Of a DNA stretch of 64,000 nucleotides, positions 1 to 15,385 are shown piece after piece. The notes under the pieces are model-generated. The model ran no database searches. It saw nothing but the letters and a program-made list of their open reading frames with translations, and was not told where the DNA came from. Within the stretch, counting starts at the first letter, position 1. Each line of letters begins with the position of its first letter. The position numbers and the translations under genes are program-made. Source of the DNA: Haemonchus contortus. Its lineage: Eukaryota > Nematoda > Chromadorea > Rhabditida > Trichostrongylidae. Location of the stretch: the NCBI GenBank assembly GCA_000469685.2, contig LS997566.1, positions 9,537,493 through 9,601,492 of the forward strand, given 5' to 3'.

Positions 1-2330
1 ACATATATAAATACTGCACATACAACCACCCAACATACACAGACGATACACACTACACGTACACATCACACACACCACACACACAGTCACACAAATACAC
101 ACTACACATACAACCACCACACATACGCAGGCGATACACAATACACGTACACATCACACAGACACCACACACACAGTCACACAAATACACACTACACATG
201 CAACCACCACACATACACAGGCGATATACAATACACGTACACATCGCACACACCACACACACAGTTACACAAATACACACTACACATGCAACCACCACAC
301 ATACACAGGCGATATACAATACACGTACACATCGCACACACCACACACACAGTCACACAAATACACACTACACATACAACCACCACACATACGCAGGCGA
401 TACACAATACACGTACACATCACACATACACCACACACACAGTCACACAAATACACACTAAACATACAATCACCACATACGTACATAAACACATCACATA
501 TACCACACGCATACTCACAAACACATATATAAATACTGCACATACAACCACCCAACATACACAGACGATACACACTACACGTACACATCACACACACCAC
601 ACACACAGTCACACAAATACACACTACACATGCAACCACCACACATACACAGGCGATATACAATGCACGTACACATCGCACACACCACACACACAGTCAC
701 ACAAATACACACTACACATGCAACCACCACACATACACAGGCGATATACAATACATGTACACATCACACATACACCACACACACAGTCACACAAATACAC
801 ACTACACATACAATCACCACATACGTACATAAACACATCACATATACCACACGCATACTCACAAACACATATATAAATACTGCACATACAACCACCCAAC
901 ATACACAGACGATACACACTACACGTACACATCACACACACCACACACACAGTCACACAAATACACACTACACATACAACCACCACACATACGCAGGCGA
1001 TACACAATACACGTACACATCACACAGACACCACACACACAGTCACACAAATACACACTACACATGCAACCACCACACATACACAGGCGATATACAATAC
1101 ACGTACTCATCGCACACACCACACACACAGTTACACAAATACACACTACACATGCAACCACCACACATACACAGGCGATACACAATACACGTACACATCA
1201 CACATACACCACACACACGGTCACACAAATACACACTACACATGCAACCACCACACATACACAGGCGATATACAATACACGTACACATCGCACACACCAC
1301 ACACACAGTCACACAAATACACACTACACATACAATCACCACATACGTACATAAACACATCACATATACCACACGCATACTCACAAACACATATATAAAT
1401 ACTGCACAACAACCACCCAACATACACAGACGATATACAATACACGTACACATCGCACACACCACACACACAGTCACACAAATACACACTACACATGCAA
1501 CCACCACACATACACAGGCGATATACAATACATGTACACATCACACATACACCACACACACAGTCACACAAATACACACTACACATACAATCACCACATA
1601 CGTACATAAACACATCACATATACCACACGCATACTCACAAACACATATATAAATACTGCACATACAACCACCCAACATACACAGACGATACACACTACA
1701 CGTACACATCACACACACCACACACACAGTCACACAAATACACACTACACATACAACCACCACACATACGCAGGCGATACACAATACACGTACACATCAC
1801 ACAGACACCACACACACAGTCACACAAATACACACTACACATGCAACCACCACACATACACAGGCGATATACAATACACGTACACATCGCACACACCACA
1901 CACACAGTTACACAAATACACACTACACATGCAACCACCACACATACACAGGCGATATACAATACACGTACACATCGCACACACCACACACACAGTCACA
2001 CAAATACACACTACACATACAACCACCACACATACGCAGGCGATACACAATACACGTACACATCACACATACACCACACACACAGTCACACAAATACACA
2101 CTAAACATACAATCACCACATACGTACATAAACACATCACATATACCACACGCATACTCACAAACACATATATAAATACTGCACATACAACCACCCAACA
2201 TACACAGACGATACACACTACACGTACACATCACACACACCACACACACAGTCACACAAATACACACTACACATGCAACCACCACACATACACAGGCGAT
2301 ATACAATGCACGTACACATCACACATACAC
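1..2330. repeat. 1,643-bp higher-order duplication inside the satellite
   Basis: The first ~690 bases recur 1,643 bp downstream (about 1,644-2,330) with the same order of monomer variants: the units at 198 and 286 match those at 1,841 and 1,929, and the variant with ACTAAACATACAATC at ~458 recurs at ~2,101. A related block is seen again near 7,262-7,610. This is a copy of a multi-monomer block, as expected from unequal exchange in a satellite. Confidence 0.75.
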
Positions 2331-5300
2331 CACACACACAGTTACACAAATACACACTACACATGCAACCACCACACATACACAGGCGATACACAATACA
2401 CGTACACATCACACATACACCACACACACGGTCACACAAATACACACTACACATGCAACCACCACACATACACAGGCGATATACAATACACGTACACATC
2501 ACACATACACCACACACACAGTCACACAAATACACACTACACATACAATCACCACATACGTACATAAACACATCACATATACCACACGCATACTCACAAA
2601 CACATATATAAATACTGCACATACAACCACCCAACATACACAGACGATACACACTACACGTACACATCACACACACCACACACACAGTCACACAAATACA
2701 CACTACACATACAACCACCACACATACGCAGGCGATACACAATACACGTACACATCACACAGACACCACACACACAGTCACACAAATACACACTACACAT
2801 GCAACCACCACACATACACAGGCGATATACAATACACGTACTCATCGCACACACCACACACACAGTTACACAAATACACACTACACATGCAACCACCACA
2901 CATACACAGGCGATACACAATACACGTACACATCACACACACCACACACACAGTCACACAAATACACACTACACATACAATCACCACATACGTACATAAA
3001 CACATCACATATACCACACGCATACTCACAAACACATATATAAATACTGCACATACAACCACCCAACATACACAGACGATACACACTACACGTACACATC
3101 ACACACACCACACACACAGTCACACAAATACACACTACACATACAACCACCACACATACGCAGGCGATACACAATACACGTACACATCACACAGACACCA
3201 CACACACAGTCACACAAATACACACTACACATGCAACCACCACACATACACAGGCGATATACAATACACGTACTCATCGCACACACCACACACACAGTTA
3301 CACAAATACACACTACACATGCAACCACCACACATACACAGGCGATACACAATACACGTACACATCACACATACACCACACACACGGTCACACAAATACA
3401 CACTACACATGCAACCACCACACATACACAGGCGATATACAATACACGTACACATCGCACACACCACACACACAGTCACACAAATACACACTACACATAC
3501 AATCACCACATACGTACATAAACACATCACATATACCACACGCATACTCACAAACACATATATAAATACTGCACAACAACCACCCAACATACACAGACGA
3601 TATACAATACACGTACACATCGCACACACCACACACACAGTCACACAAATGCACAAAACACATACAACCACCACACACACACACAGACGATACACAATGC
3701 ACGTAGACATCACACACAGTCCCACAAATGAACAAAACACATACACAGACTATACGCAATACACGTACACATCACAAACACCACACATACACACAGTCAC
3801 GTAAATACACACTACACATACAATCACCACATACGTACATAAACACTTCACATATACCACACGCATACACACAAACACATATATAAATACTGCACATACA
3901 ACCACCCAACATACACAGACGATACACAATACACGTACACATCATACACACCACACATACACACAGTCACACAAATACACACTACACATACAACCACCCC
4001 GCATACACAGACGATACACAATACAAGTACACATCACACACAGTCACACAAATGCACAAAACACATACAACCACCACACATACACTCACACAATCACATA
4101 CATACACACTACACATACAACCACCACACACACACACACAGACACACGTACATAAATACATCACACACACACCAAACATACACGACACGCATACTCACAA
4201 TCACACACATACACTTTGCACATACAACCACCCCACATACACTCACTTACGCACTCACGTACACACTGCACATACAACCACCACACATACGCAGGCGATA
4301 CACAATACACGTACACATCACACATACACCACACACACGGTCACACAAATACACACTACACATGCAACCACCACACATACACAGGCGATATACAATACAC
4401 GTACACATCGCACACACCACACACACAGTCACACAAATACACACTACACATACAATCACCACATACGTACATAAACACATCACATATACCACACGCATAC
4501 TCACAAACACATATATAAATACTGCACATACAACCACCCAACATACACAGACGATACACACTACACGTACACATCACACACACCACACACACAGTCACAC
4601 AAATACACACTACACATGCAACCACCACACATACACAGGCTATATACAATACACGTACACATCGCACACACCACACACACAGTCACACAAATACACACTA
4701 CACATGCAACCACCACACATACACAGGCGATATACAATACATGTACACATCACACATACACCACACACACAGTCACACAAATACACACTACACATACAAT
4801 CACCACATACGTACATAAACACATCACATATACCACACGCATACTCACAAACACATATATAAATACTGCACATACAACCACCCAACATAGACAGACGATA
4901 CACACTACGCGTACACATCACACACACCACACACACAGTCACACAAATACACACTACACATACAACCACCACACATGCGCAGGCGATACACAATACACGT
5001 ACACATCACACATACACCACACACACAGTCACACAAATACACACTACACATACAATCACCACATACGTACATAAACACATCACATATACCACACGCATAC
5101 TCACAAACACGTATATAAATACTGCACAACAACCACCCAACATACACAGACGATATACAATACATGTACACATCACACATACACCACACACACAGTCACA
5201 CAAATACACACTACACATGCAACCACCACACATACACAGGCTATATACAATACACGTACACATCGCACACACCACACACACAGTCACACAAATACACACT

Positions 5301-5679
5301 ACACATACAACCACCACACATACGCAGGCGGTACACAATACACGTACACATCACACAAACACCACACACACAGTCACACAAATACACACTACACATACAA
5401 TCACCACATACGTACATAAACACATCACATATACCACACGCATACTCACAAACACATATATAAATACTGCACAACAACCACCCAACATACACAGACGATA
5501 TACAATACACGTACACATCGCACACACCACACACACAGTCACACAAATACACACTACACATGCAACCACCACACATACACAGGCGATATACAATACATGT
5601 GCACATCACACATACACCACACACACAGTCACACAAATACACACTACACATACAATCACCACATACGTACATAAACACA

Positions 5680-7620
5680 TCACATATAACCACACGCATA
5701 CTCACAAACACATATATAAATACTGCACATACCAACCACCCAACATACACAGACGATACACACTAACACGTACACATCACACACACCACACACACAGTCA
5801 CACACAATATCACACTACACATACAACCACCACACATACGCAGCGATACACAATACACGTACACATCACACAGACACCACACACACAGTCACACAAATAC
5901 ACACTACACATGCAACCACCACACATACACAGGCGATATACAATACACGTACACATCGCACACAACCACACACACAGTTACACAAATACACACTACACAT
6001 GCAACCACCACACATACACAGGCGATATACAATACACGTACACATCGCACACACCACACACACAGTCACACAAATACACACTACACCCATACAACCACCA
6101 CACATACGCAGGCGATACACAATACACGTACACATCACACATACACCCACACACACAGTCACACAAATACACACTAAACATACAATCACCACATACAGAC
6201 ATAAACACATCACATATACCACACGCATACTCACAAACACATATATAAATACTGCACATACAACCACCCACATACACAGACGATACACACTACACGTACA
6301 CATCACACACACCACACACACAGTCACACAAATACACACTACACATGCAACCACCACACATACACACGATATACAATACACGTACACATCGCACACACAC
6401 ACACACACACACACAAATACACACTACACATGCAACCACCACACATACACAGGCGATATACAATACATGTACACATCACACATACACCACACACACAGTC
6501 ACACAAATACACACTACACATACAACCACCACACATACGCAGGCGATACACAATACACGTACACATCACACAGACACCACACACACAGTCACACAAATAC
6601 ACACTACACATGCAACCACCACACATACACAGGCGATATACAATACACGTACACATCGCACACACCACACACACAGTTACACAAATACACACTACACATA
6701 GGCGACATAATAAACACATACATAACCACAGCATACTCACAAACACCATATACACATCACATACAACCACCCACACATACACAGACAAATACACACTACA
6801 CTACAATCACCACACGTACTAAACACATCACAATACACACGCATACCACAAACACATAAAATACTGCACATAACATCAGACACCATCACATACATCAGAC
6901 ATATACAACATTACACAATTACACATGCACCACCACACCACACACAAGTCAACACAAATACACACTACACATGCAACCACCACACATACACAGGCGATAT
7001 ACAAACATGTACAACCATCACACATACACACACACACAGTCACGACCAGAATGACACACTACACATACAATCACCACCTACGTACAATAAACACATGCAC
7101 ATATACCCAGAACGTACACGCATACTCACAACACATATCAAATATGGGCACATACAACCACCCAACATACACAGACGATACACACTACACGTACACATCA
7201 CACAACACACAGCACACAGTCACAGCAAAGATACACACTACACATACAACCACCACACATACGCAGGCGATACACAATACACGTACACATCACACAGACA
7301 CCACACACACAGTCACACAAATACACACTACACATGCAACCACCACACATACACAGGCGATATACAATACACGTACACATCGCACACACCACACACACAG
7401 TTACACAAATACACACTACACATGCAACCACCACACATACACAGGCGATATACAATACACGTACACATCGCACACACACCACACACACAGGTCACACAAA
7501 TACACACTACACATACAACCACCACACATACGCAGGCGATACACAATACACGTACACATCACACATACACCACACACACAGTCACACAAATACACACTAA
7601 CATACAATCACCACATACGT
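5680..7620. repeat. Indel-rich, irregular stretch of the satellite
   Basis: Here the otherwise regular monomers contain many single-base insertions and losses, for example ATATAACCACACGC near 5,686, ATACCAACCACCC near 5,728 and CACTAACACG near 5,761. At ~6,700-7,160 the pattern is hardly recognisable. Flanking monomers on both sides are clean. Either this is a decayed patch or the consensus is poor here; the density of one-base indels in homopolymer-free sequence favours an assembly or polishing problem (inference). Confidence 0.6.
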
Positions 7621-7855
7621 ACATAAACACATCACATATACCACACGCATACTCACAAACACATATATAAATACTGCACATACAACCACCCAACATACAC
7701 AGACGATACACACTACACGTACACATCACACACACCACACACACAGTCACACAAATACACACTACACATGCAACCACCACACATACACAGGCGATATACA
7801 ATGCACGTACACATCGCACACACCACACACACAGTCACACAAATACACACTACAC

Positions 7856-10187
7856 ATGCAACCACCACACATACACAGGCGATATACAATACATGTACAC
7901 ATCACACATACACCACACACACAGTCACACAAATACACACTACACATACAATCACCACATACGTACATAAACACATCACATATACCACACGCATACTCAC
8001 AAACACATATATAAATACTGCACATACAACCACCCAACATACACAGACGATACACACTACACGTACACATCACACACACCACACACACAGTCACACAAAT
8101 ACACACTACACATACAACCACCACACATACGCAGGCGATACACAATACACGTACACATCACACAGACACCACACACACAGTCACACAAATACACACTACA
8201 CATGCAACCACCACACATACACAGGCGATATACAATACACGTACTCATCGCACACACCACACACACAGTTACACAAATACACACTACACATGCAACCACC
8301 ACACATACACAGGCGATACACAATACACGTACACATCACACATACACCACACACACGGTCACACAAATACACACTACACATGCAACCACCACACATACAC
8401 AGGCGATATACAATACACGTACACATCGCACACACCACACACACAGTCACACAAATACACACTACACATACAATCACCACATACGTACATAAACACATCA
8501 CATATACCACACGCATACTCACAAACACATATATAAATACTGCACAACAACCACCCAACATACACAGACGATATACAATACACGTACACATCGCACACAC
8601 CACACACACAGTCACACAAATACACACTACACATGCAACCACCACACATACACAGGCGATATACAATACATGTACACATCACACATACACCACACACACA
8701 GTCACACAAATACACACTACACATACAATCACCACATACGTACATAAACACATCACATATACCACACGCATACTCACAAACACATATATAAATACTGCAC
8801 ATACAACCACCCAACATACACAGACGATACACACTACACGTACACATCACACACACCACACACACAGTCACACAAATACACACTACACATACAACCACCA
8901 CACATACGCAGGCGATACACAATACACGTACACATCACACAGACACCACACACACAGTCACACAAATACACACTACACATGCAACCACCACACATACACA
9001 GGCGATATACAATACACGTACTCATCGCACACACCACACACACAGTTACACAAATACACACTACACATGCAACCACCACACATACACAGGCGATACACAA
9101 TACACGTACACATCACACATACACCACACACACGGTCACACAAATACACACTACACATGCAACCACCACACATACACAGGCGATATACAATACACGTACA
9201 CATCGCACACACCACACACACAGTCACACAAATACACACTACACATACAATCACCACATACGTACATAAACACATCACATATACCACACGCATACTCACA
9301 AACACATATATAAATACTGCACAACAACCACCCAACATACACAGACGATATACAATACACGTACACATCGCACACACCACACACACAGTCACACAAATAC
9401 ACACTACACATGCAACCACCACACATACACAGGCGATATACAATACATGTACACATCACACATACACCACACACACAGTCACACAAATACACACTACACA
9501 TACAATCACCACATACGTACATAAACACATCACATATACCACACGCATACTCACAAACACATATATAAATACTGCACATACAACCACCCAACATACACAG
9601 ACGATACACACTACACGTACACATCACACACACCACACACACAGTCACACAAATACACACTACACATACAACCACCACACATACGCAGGCGATACACAAT
9701 ACACGTACACATCACACAGACACCACACACACAGTCACACAAATACACACTACACATGCAACCACCACACATACACAGGCGATATACAATACACGTACTC
9801 ATCGCACACACCACACACACAGTTACACAAATACACACTACACATGCAACCACCACACATACACAGGCGATACACAATACACGTACACATCACACATACA
9901 CCACACACACGGTCACACAAATACACACTACACATGCAACCACCACACATACACAGGCGATATACAATACACGTACACATCGCACACACCACACACACAG
10001 TCACACAAATACACACTACACATACAATCACCACATACGTACATAAACACATCACATATACCACACGCATACTCACAAACACATATATAAATACTGCACA
10101 TACAACCACCCAACATACACAGACGATACACACTACACGTACACATCACACACACCACACACACAGTCACACAAATACACACTACAC
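7856..10187. repeat. 777-bp higher-order repeat, three tandem copies
   Basis: Blocks of mixed 88, 90 and 78-bp monomers repeat with an exact 777-bp offset. Unit-specific variants such as CACGTACTCATCGC recur at about 8,239, 9,016 and 9,793, and the variant ACTGCACAACAACCACCC recurs between them. The three copies look nearly identical, so homogenisation is recent. An open frame running through all three copies is a by-product of the missing stop codons. Confidence 0.85.
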
Positions 10188-10777
10188 ATGCAACCACCAC
10201 ACATACACAGGCGATATACAATACACGTACACATCGCACACACCACACACACAGTCACACAAATACACACTACACATGCAACCACCACACATACACAGGC
10301 GATATACAATACATGTACACATCACACATACACCACACACACAGTCACACAAATACACACTACACATACAATCACCACATACGTACATAAACACATCACA
10401 TATACCACACGCATACTCACAAACACATATATAAATACTGCACATACAACCACCCAACATAGACAGACGATACACACTACGCGTACACATCACACACACC
10501 ACACACACAGTCACACAAATACACACTACACATACAACCACCACACATGCGCAGGCGATACACAATACACGTACACATCACACAGACACCACACACACAG
10601 TCACACAAATACACACTACACATGCAACCACCACACATACACAGCCGATATACAATACATGTACACATCACACATACACCACACACACAGTCACACAAAT
10701 ACACACTACACATACAATCACCACATACGTACATAAACACATCACATATACCACACGCATACTCACAAACATATATA

Positions 10778-12039
10778 TTAGGTTGAGTCATAAGTCCTCG
10801 GACAAAATGTTAGTGATGACTTCTAGCGATCATAACTCTCGAAAGAGGTGACGAAAATGAACGTGCGAGGCATAGTTAGATAGAGTATGGAAAGCTCTTC
10901 CGACGGCATACTGGAGAAGGCACCTAACTGTTTCCTTTCCAGCAAGTATGCCTCATGATTTCAAGCTGTCTCACCTCCACATCCGCAACACCATCAAATT
11001 TATTTTTTTATCTGGCCGTGAACCCGCGGCAATCGGTAGAGGTATGAAGGACGTTCACAAGCAGGAGGTGTACAATTTACAAGTGGCACCAGAAGTTCAC
11101 ATCGGGCGACTATTCCGTCGAAAATGAAGACCGTTCGGGACGCTCAATGAAGTTGGATTTGAAGGTGCTGCGGAGCCAGGTGGAAGCCGATCCGTATCAA
11201 ACTGCTCGTGAACTGGCAGTCACCCTTGAAGAGTCAGTCCACAGTCCTTCGTGAATTGAAGTCAATTGACAAGGTGCGAAAGCTCAGTCCATAGATGCCT
11301 CATGCTTTGAAGCATGTATGAGATAGACCGCCGTGACGACGTGGCACTTTCTCTCCTCACGCTCAAGGGCACCACACGTGGCTCGAGTGTCTAGTCACCA
11401 GGGTTGCGAAGTCGATCTTCTACTCTAACGTTCACGGGCGTGCTCAATGGATTGACAAAGGTGCGCATGCAAAAGACTCCCCCAAACCCAACGTACACGC
11501 AAGGAGGTCATGCTCTAATTCTGGTGGAGCGTTCACGGCGCCGAATAATGGGAGCTGCTAGACGAAGGATGCACAGTGACTGCACACGTCTACATTACGC
11601 AACTGAGGAATTTGAAGGCGAATCCCGAAGCTACACGTCCACAGCAGCCCAAAGTTCACTTCCAGCACGACAACGCTCGCCCTCACATTGCAAGAACGAC
11701 CAAAACTGAACTGTCGAATTTCGGCAGGACAATTCTACCACACCAACCATGTTCCCTAGACTTGGATCCCTCGGTTTACCGCCTTTTTCCCCATCTTTAA
11801 CGTCATCTGGATGGCCAGGACTTTCAAACCCGCGACGACATCAAAATGGCACTGTTGCAGTTCTCCAAGGGCCAGCTCCCAGCGTTCTAAAGCAAGGGCA
11901 TCTACGATTTGCCCAAGCTTTGGCAGATGGCCATCGTTGCCAATGGGGCATATTTCAAATGATTCACTATTGTCGTTTAAAAATTGTAAGATAAATATAA
12001 TCATTGCCAATTTGTCCGAGGACTTATGACTCAACCTAA
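10778..12039 (+). mobile_element. mariner-family DNA transposon, copy 1 (non-autonomous, dead)
   Basis: The 1,262-bp element has perfect 29-bp terminal inverted repeats that begin TTAGGTTGAGTCATAAGTCC, and a TA target duplication (10,776-10,777 and 12,040-12,041). Length, TA target and the decayed transposase with a HDNARPH motif identify the Tc1/mariner superfamily, mariner clade. It sits in the ACATATATAAATACTGC segment of a 78-bp satellite monomer. It is duplicated 3,344 bp downstream without a visible difference. The left flank has two bases fewer (AAACATATATA) than the matching flank of copy 2. Confidence 0.95.
10948..11962 (+). pseudogene. Broken mariner transposase, copy 1
   Basis: The remnant spans an ATG (MPHDFKLSHLHIRNT) to a TGA after GAYFK. 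Pieces in different frames follow the order of a mariner transposase: an N-terminal helix-turn-helix part (TIYKWHQKFTSGDYSVEN, then EDRSGR), a catalytic-region piece (IFYSNVHGRAQWIDKG), the HDNARPHIA box at ~11,668, and a C-terminal piece (DFQTRDDIKMALLQFSKG). Several frameshifts and in-frame stops separate them. The site of the first catalytic Asp (usual context TGDEKW) reads TRVAKS. The third (usual context APSDYH) reads DPSVYR. Two of the three catalytic acidic residues are therefore gone in addition to the frame breaks. The subfamily is not certain; a relation to hookworm mariners such as bandit is possible but untested. Confidence 0.85.
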
Positions 12040-12041
12040 TA

Positions 12042-14119
12042 AATACTGCACATACAACCACCCAACATACACAGACGATACACACTACACGTACACATCA
12101 CACACACCACACACACACAGTCACACAAATACACACTACACATACAACCACCACACATACGCAGGCGATACACAATACACGTACACATCACACAGACACC
12201 ACACACACAGTCACACAAATACACACTACACATGCAACCACCACACATACACAGGCGATATACAATACACGTACTCATCGCACACACCACACACACAGTT
12301 ACACAAATACACACTACACATGCAACCACCACACATACACAGGCGATACACAATACACGTACACATCACACATACACCACACACACGGTCACACAAATAC
12401 ACACTACACATGCAACCACCACACATACACAGGCGATATACAATACACGTACACATCGCACACACCACACACACAGTCACACAAATACACACTACACATA
12501 CAATCACCACATACGTACATAAACACATCACATATACCACACGCATACTCACAAACACATATATAAATACTGCACATACAACCACCCAACATACACAGAC
12601 GATACACACTACACGTACACATCACACACACCACACACACAGTCACACAAATACACACTACACATGCAACCACCACACATACACAGGCGATATACAATGC
12701 ACGTACACATCGCACACACCACACACACAGTCACACAAATACACACTACACATGCAACCACCACACATACACAGGCGATATACAATACATGTACACATCA
12801 CACATACACCACACACACAGTCACACAAATACACACTACACATACAATCACCACATACGTACATAAACACATCACATATACCACACGCATACTCACAAAC
12901 ACATATATAAATACTGCACATACAACCACCCAACATACACAGACGATACACACTACACGTACACATCACACACACCACACACACAGTCACACAAATACAC
13001 ACTACACATACAACCACCACACATACGCAGGCGATACACAATACACGTACACATCACACAGACACCACACACACAGTCACACAAATACACACTACACATG
13101 CAACCACCACACATACACAGGCGATATACAATACACGTACTCATCGCACACACCACACACACAGTTACACAAATACACACTACACATGCAACCACCACAC
13201 ATACACAGGCGATACACAATACACGTACACATCACACATACACCACACACACGGTCACACAAATACACACTACACATGCAACCACCACACATACACAGGC
13301 GATATACAATACACGTACACATCGCACACACCACACACACAGTCACACAAATACACACTACACATACAATCACCACATACGTACATAAACACATCACATA
13401 TACCACACGCATACTCACAAACACATATATAAATACTGCACATACAACCACCCAACATACACAGACGATACACACTACACGTACACATCACACACACCAC
13501 ACACACAGTCACACAAATACACACTACACATGCAACCACCACACATACACAGGCGATATACAATACACGTACACATCGCACACACCACACACACAGTCAC
13601 ACAAATACACACTACACATGCAACCACCACACATACACAGGCGATATACAATACATGTACACATCACACATACACCACACACACAGTCACACAAATACAC
13701 ACTACACATACAATCACCACATACGTACATAAACACATCACATATACCACACGCATACTCACAAACACATATATAAATACTGCACATACAACCACCCAAC
13801 ATAGACAGACGATACACACTACGCGTACACATCACACACACCACACACACAGTCACACAAATACACACTACACATACAACCACCACACATGCGCAGGCGA
13901 TACACAATACACGTACACATCACACAGACACCACACACACAGTCACACAAATACACACTACACATGCAACCACCACACATACACAGCCGATATACAATAC
14001 ATGTACACATCACACATACACCACACACACAGTCACACAAATACACACTACACATACAATCACCACATACGTACATAAACACATCACATATACCACACGC
14101 ATACTCACAAACACATATA
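12042..14119. repeat. CA-rich satellite between the two mariner copies
   Basis: Same 88/90/78-bp monomer types as the upstream array, with an ~866-bp block spacing visible (units at 12,232 and 13,098). The stretch belongs to a ~3,342-bp unit (satellite plus mariner) present twice: about 9,600-12,940 and 12,940-16,000. Offsets are 3,342 bp left of the mariner and 3,344 bp from its left end onward. No gene. Confidence 0.9.
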
Positions 14120-14121
14120 TA

Positions 14122-15383
14122 TTAGGTTGAGTCATAAGTCCTCGGACAAAATGTTAGTGATGACTTCTAGCGATCATAACTCTCGAAAGAGGTGACGAAA
14201 ATGAACGTGCGAGGCATAGTTAGATAGAGTATGGAAAGCTCTTCCGACGGCATACTGGAGAAGGCACCTAACTGTTTCCTTTCCAGCAAGTATGCCTCAT
14301 GATTTCAAGCTGTCTCACCTCCACATCCGCAACACCATCAAATTTATTTTTTTATCTGGCCGTGAACCCGCGGCAATCGGTAGAGGTATGAAGGACGTTC
14401 ACAAGCAGGAGGTGTACAATTTACAAGTGGCACCAGAAGTTCACATCGGGCGACTATTCCGTCGAAAATGAAGACCGTTCGGGACGCTCAATGAAGTTGG
14501 ATTTGAAGGTGCTGCGGAGCCAGGTGGAAGCCGATCCGTATCAAACTGCTCGTGAACTGGCAGTCACCCTTGAAGAGTCAGTCCACAGTCCTTCGTGAAT
14601 TGAAGTCAATTGACAAGGTGCGAAAGCTCAGTCCATAGATGCCTCATGCTTTGAAGCATGTATGAGATAGACCGCCGTGACGACGTGGCACTTTCTCTCC
14701 TCACGCTCAAGGGCACCACACGTGGCTCGAGTGTCTAGTCACCAGGGTTGCGAAGTCGATCTTCTACTCTAACGTTCACGGGCGTGCTCAATGGATTGAC
14801 AAAGGTGCGCATGCAAAAGACTCCCCCAAACCCAACGTACACGCAAGGAGGTCATGCTCTAATTCTGGTGGAGCGTTCACGGCGCCGAATAATGGGAGCT
14901 GCTAGACGAAGGATGCACAGTGACTGCACACGTCTACATTACGCAACTGAGGAATTTGAAGGCGAATCCCGAAGCTACACGTCCACAGCAGCCCAAAGTT
15001 CACTTCCAGCACGACAACGCTCGCCCTCACATTGCAAGAACGACCAAAACTGAACTGTCGAATTTCGGCAGGACAATTCTACCACACCAACCATGTTCCC
15101 TAGACTTGGATCCCTCGGTTTACCGCCTTTTTCCCCATCTTTAACGTCATCTGGATGGCCAGGACTTTCAAACCCGCGACGACATCAAAATGGCACTGTT
15201 GCAGTTCTCCAAGGGCCAGCTCCCAGCGTTCTAAAGCAAGGGCATCTACGATTTGCCCAAGCTTTGGCAGATGGCCATCGTTGCCAATGGGGCATATTTC
15301 AAATGATTCACTATTGTCGTTTAAAAATTGTAAGATAAATATAATCATTGCCAATTTGTCCGAGGACTTATGACTCAACCTAA
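14122..15383 (+). mobile_element. mariner-family DNA transposon, copy 2
   Basis: Same 1,262-bp element as at 10,778, with the same perfect 29-bp inverted repeats and a TA duplication at 14,120-14,121 and 15,384-15,385. Every open segment matches copy 1. Because the flanking satellite is duplicated too, this copy arose by segmental duplication of the array and not by a second transposition. Confidence 0.95.
14292..15306 (+). pseudogene. Broken mariner transposase, copy 2
   Basis: Same remnant as in copy 1, shifted by 3,344 bp, with the same frameshifts, stops and losses of the first and third catalytic Asp. The shared defects show that the transposase was already dead before the segment was duplicated. 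Confidence 0.85.
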
Positions 15384-15385
15384 TA

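Larger units (their letters stand above)
1..10777. repeat. CA-rich satellite array, segment 1 (88-bp monomers)
   Basis: Tandem array of ~88-bp units, seen from the 88-bp spacing of the phrase ATGCAACCACCACACATACA at 198 and 286 and of its variant at 374. Most units contain CAGGCGATA(T/C)ACAATACACGTACACATC followed by a CACACCACACACACAG(T/C) run; some are 90 bp because of an extra CATACAC. A 78-bp variant (for example 464-541) carries CATACGTACATAAACACATC and ACATATATAAATACTGC. The + strand is strongly G-depleted (7 G in an 88-bp monomer), so stop codons are rare and long spurious frames run on both strands. No gene is supported. The array continues on the far side of the mariner insertions. 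Confidence 0.95.

Noticed and set aside
7768..10434. An 888-codon + strand frame (His/Thr-rich) and many similar or Cys/Val-rich - strand frames in 1-31,250
   Set aside because: They follow the satellite period exactly, occur on both strands and several frames, and result from the scarcity of stop codons in CA-rich repeats. Frames end wherever ATAAATAC or similar falls in frame.
1..10777. Regular repeats as a CRISPR array
   Set aside because: There are no unique spacers; the whole 88-bp unit is repeated, and the genome is eukaryotic.
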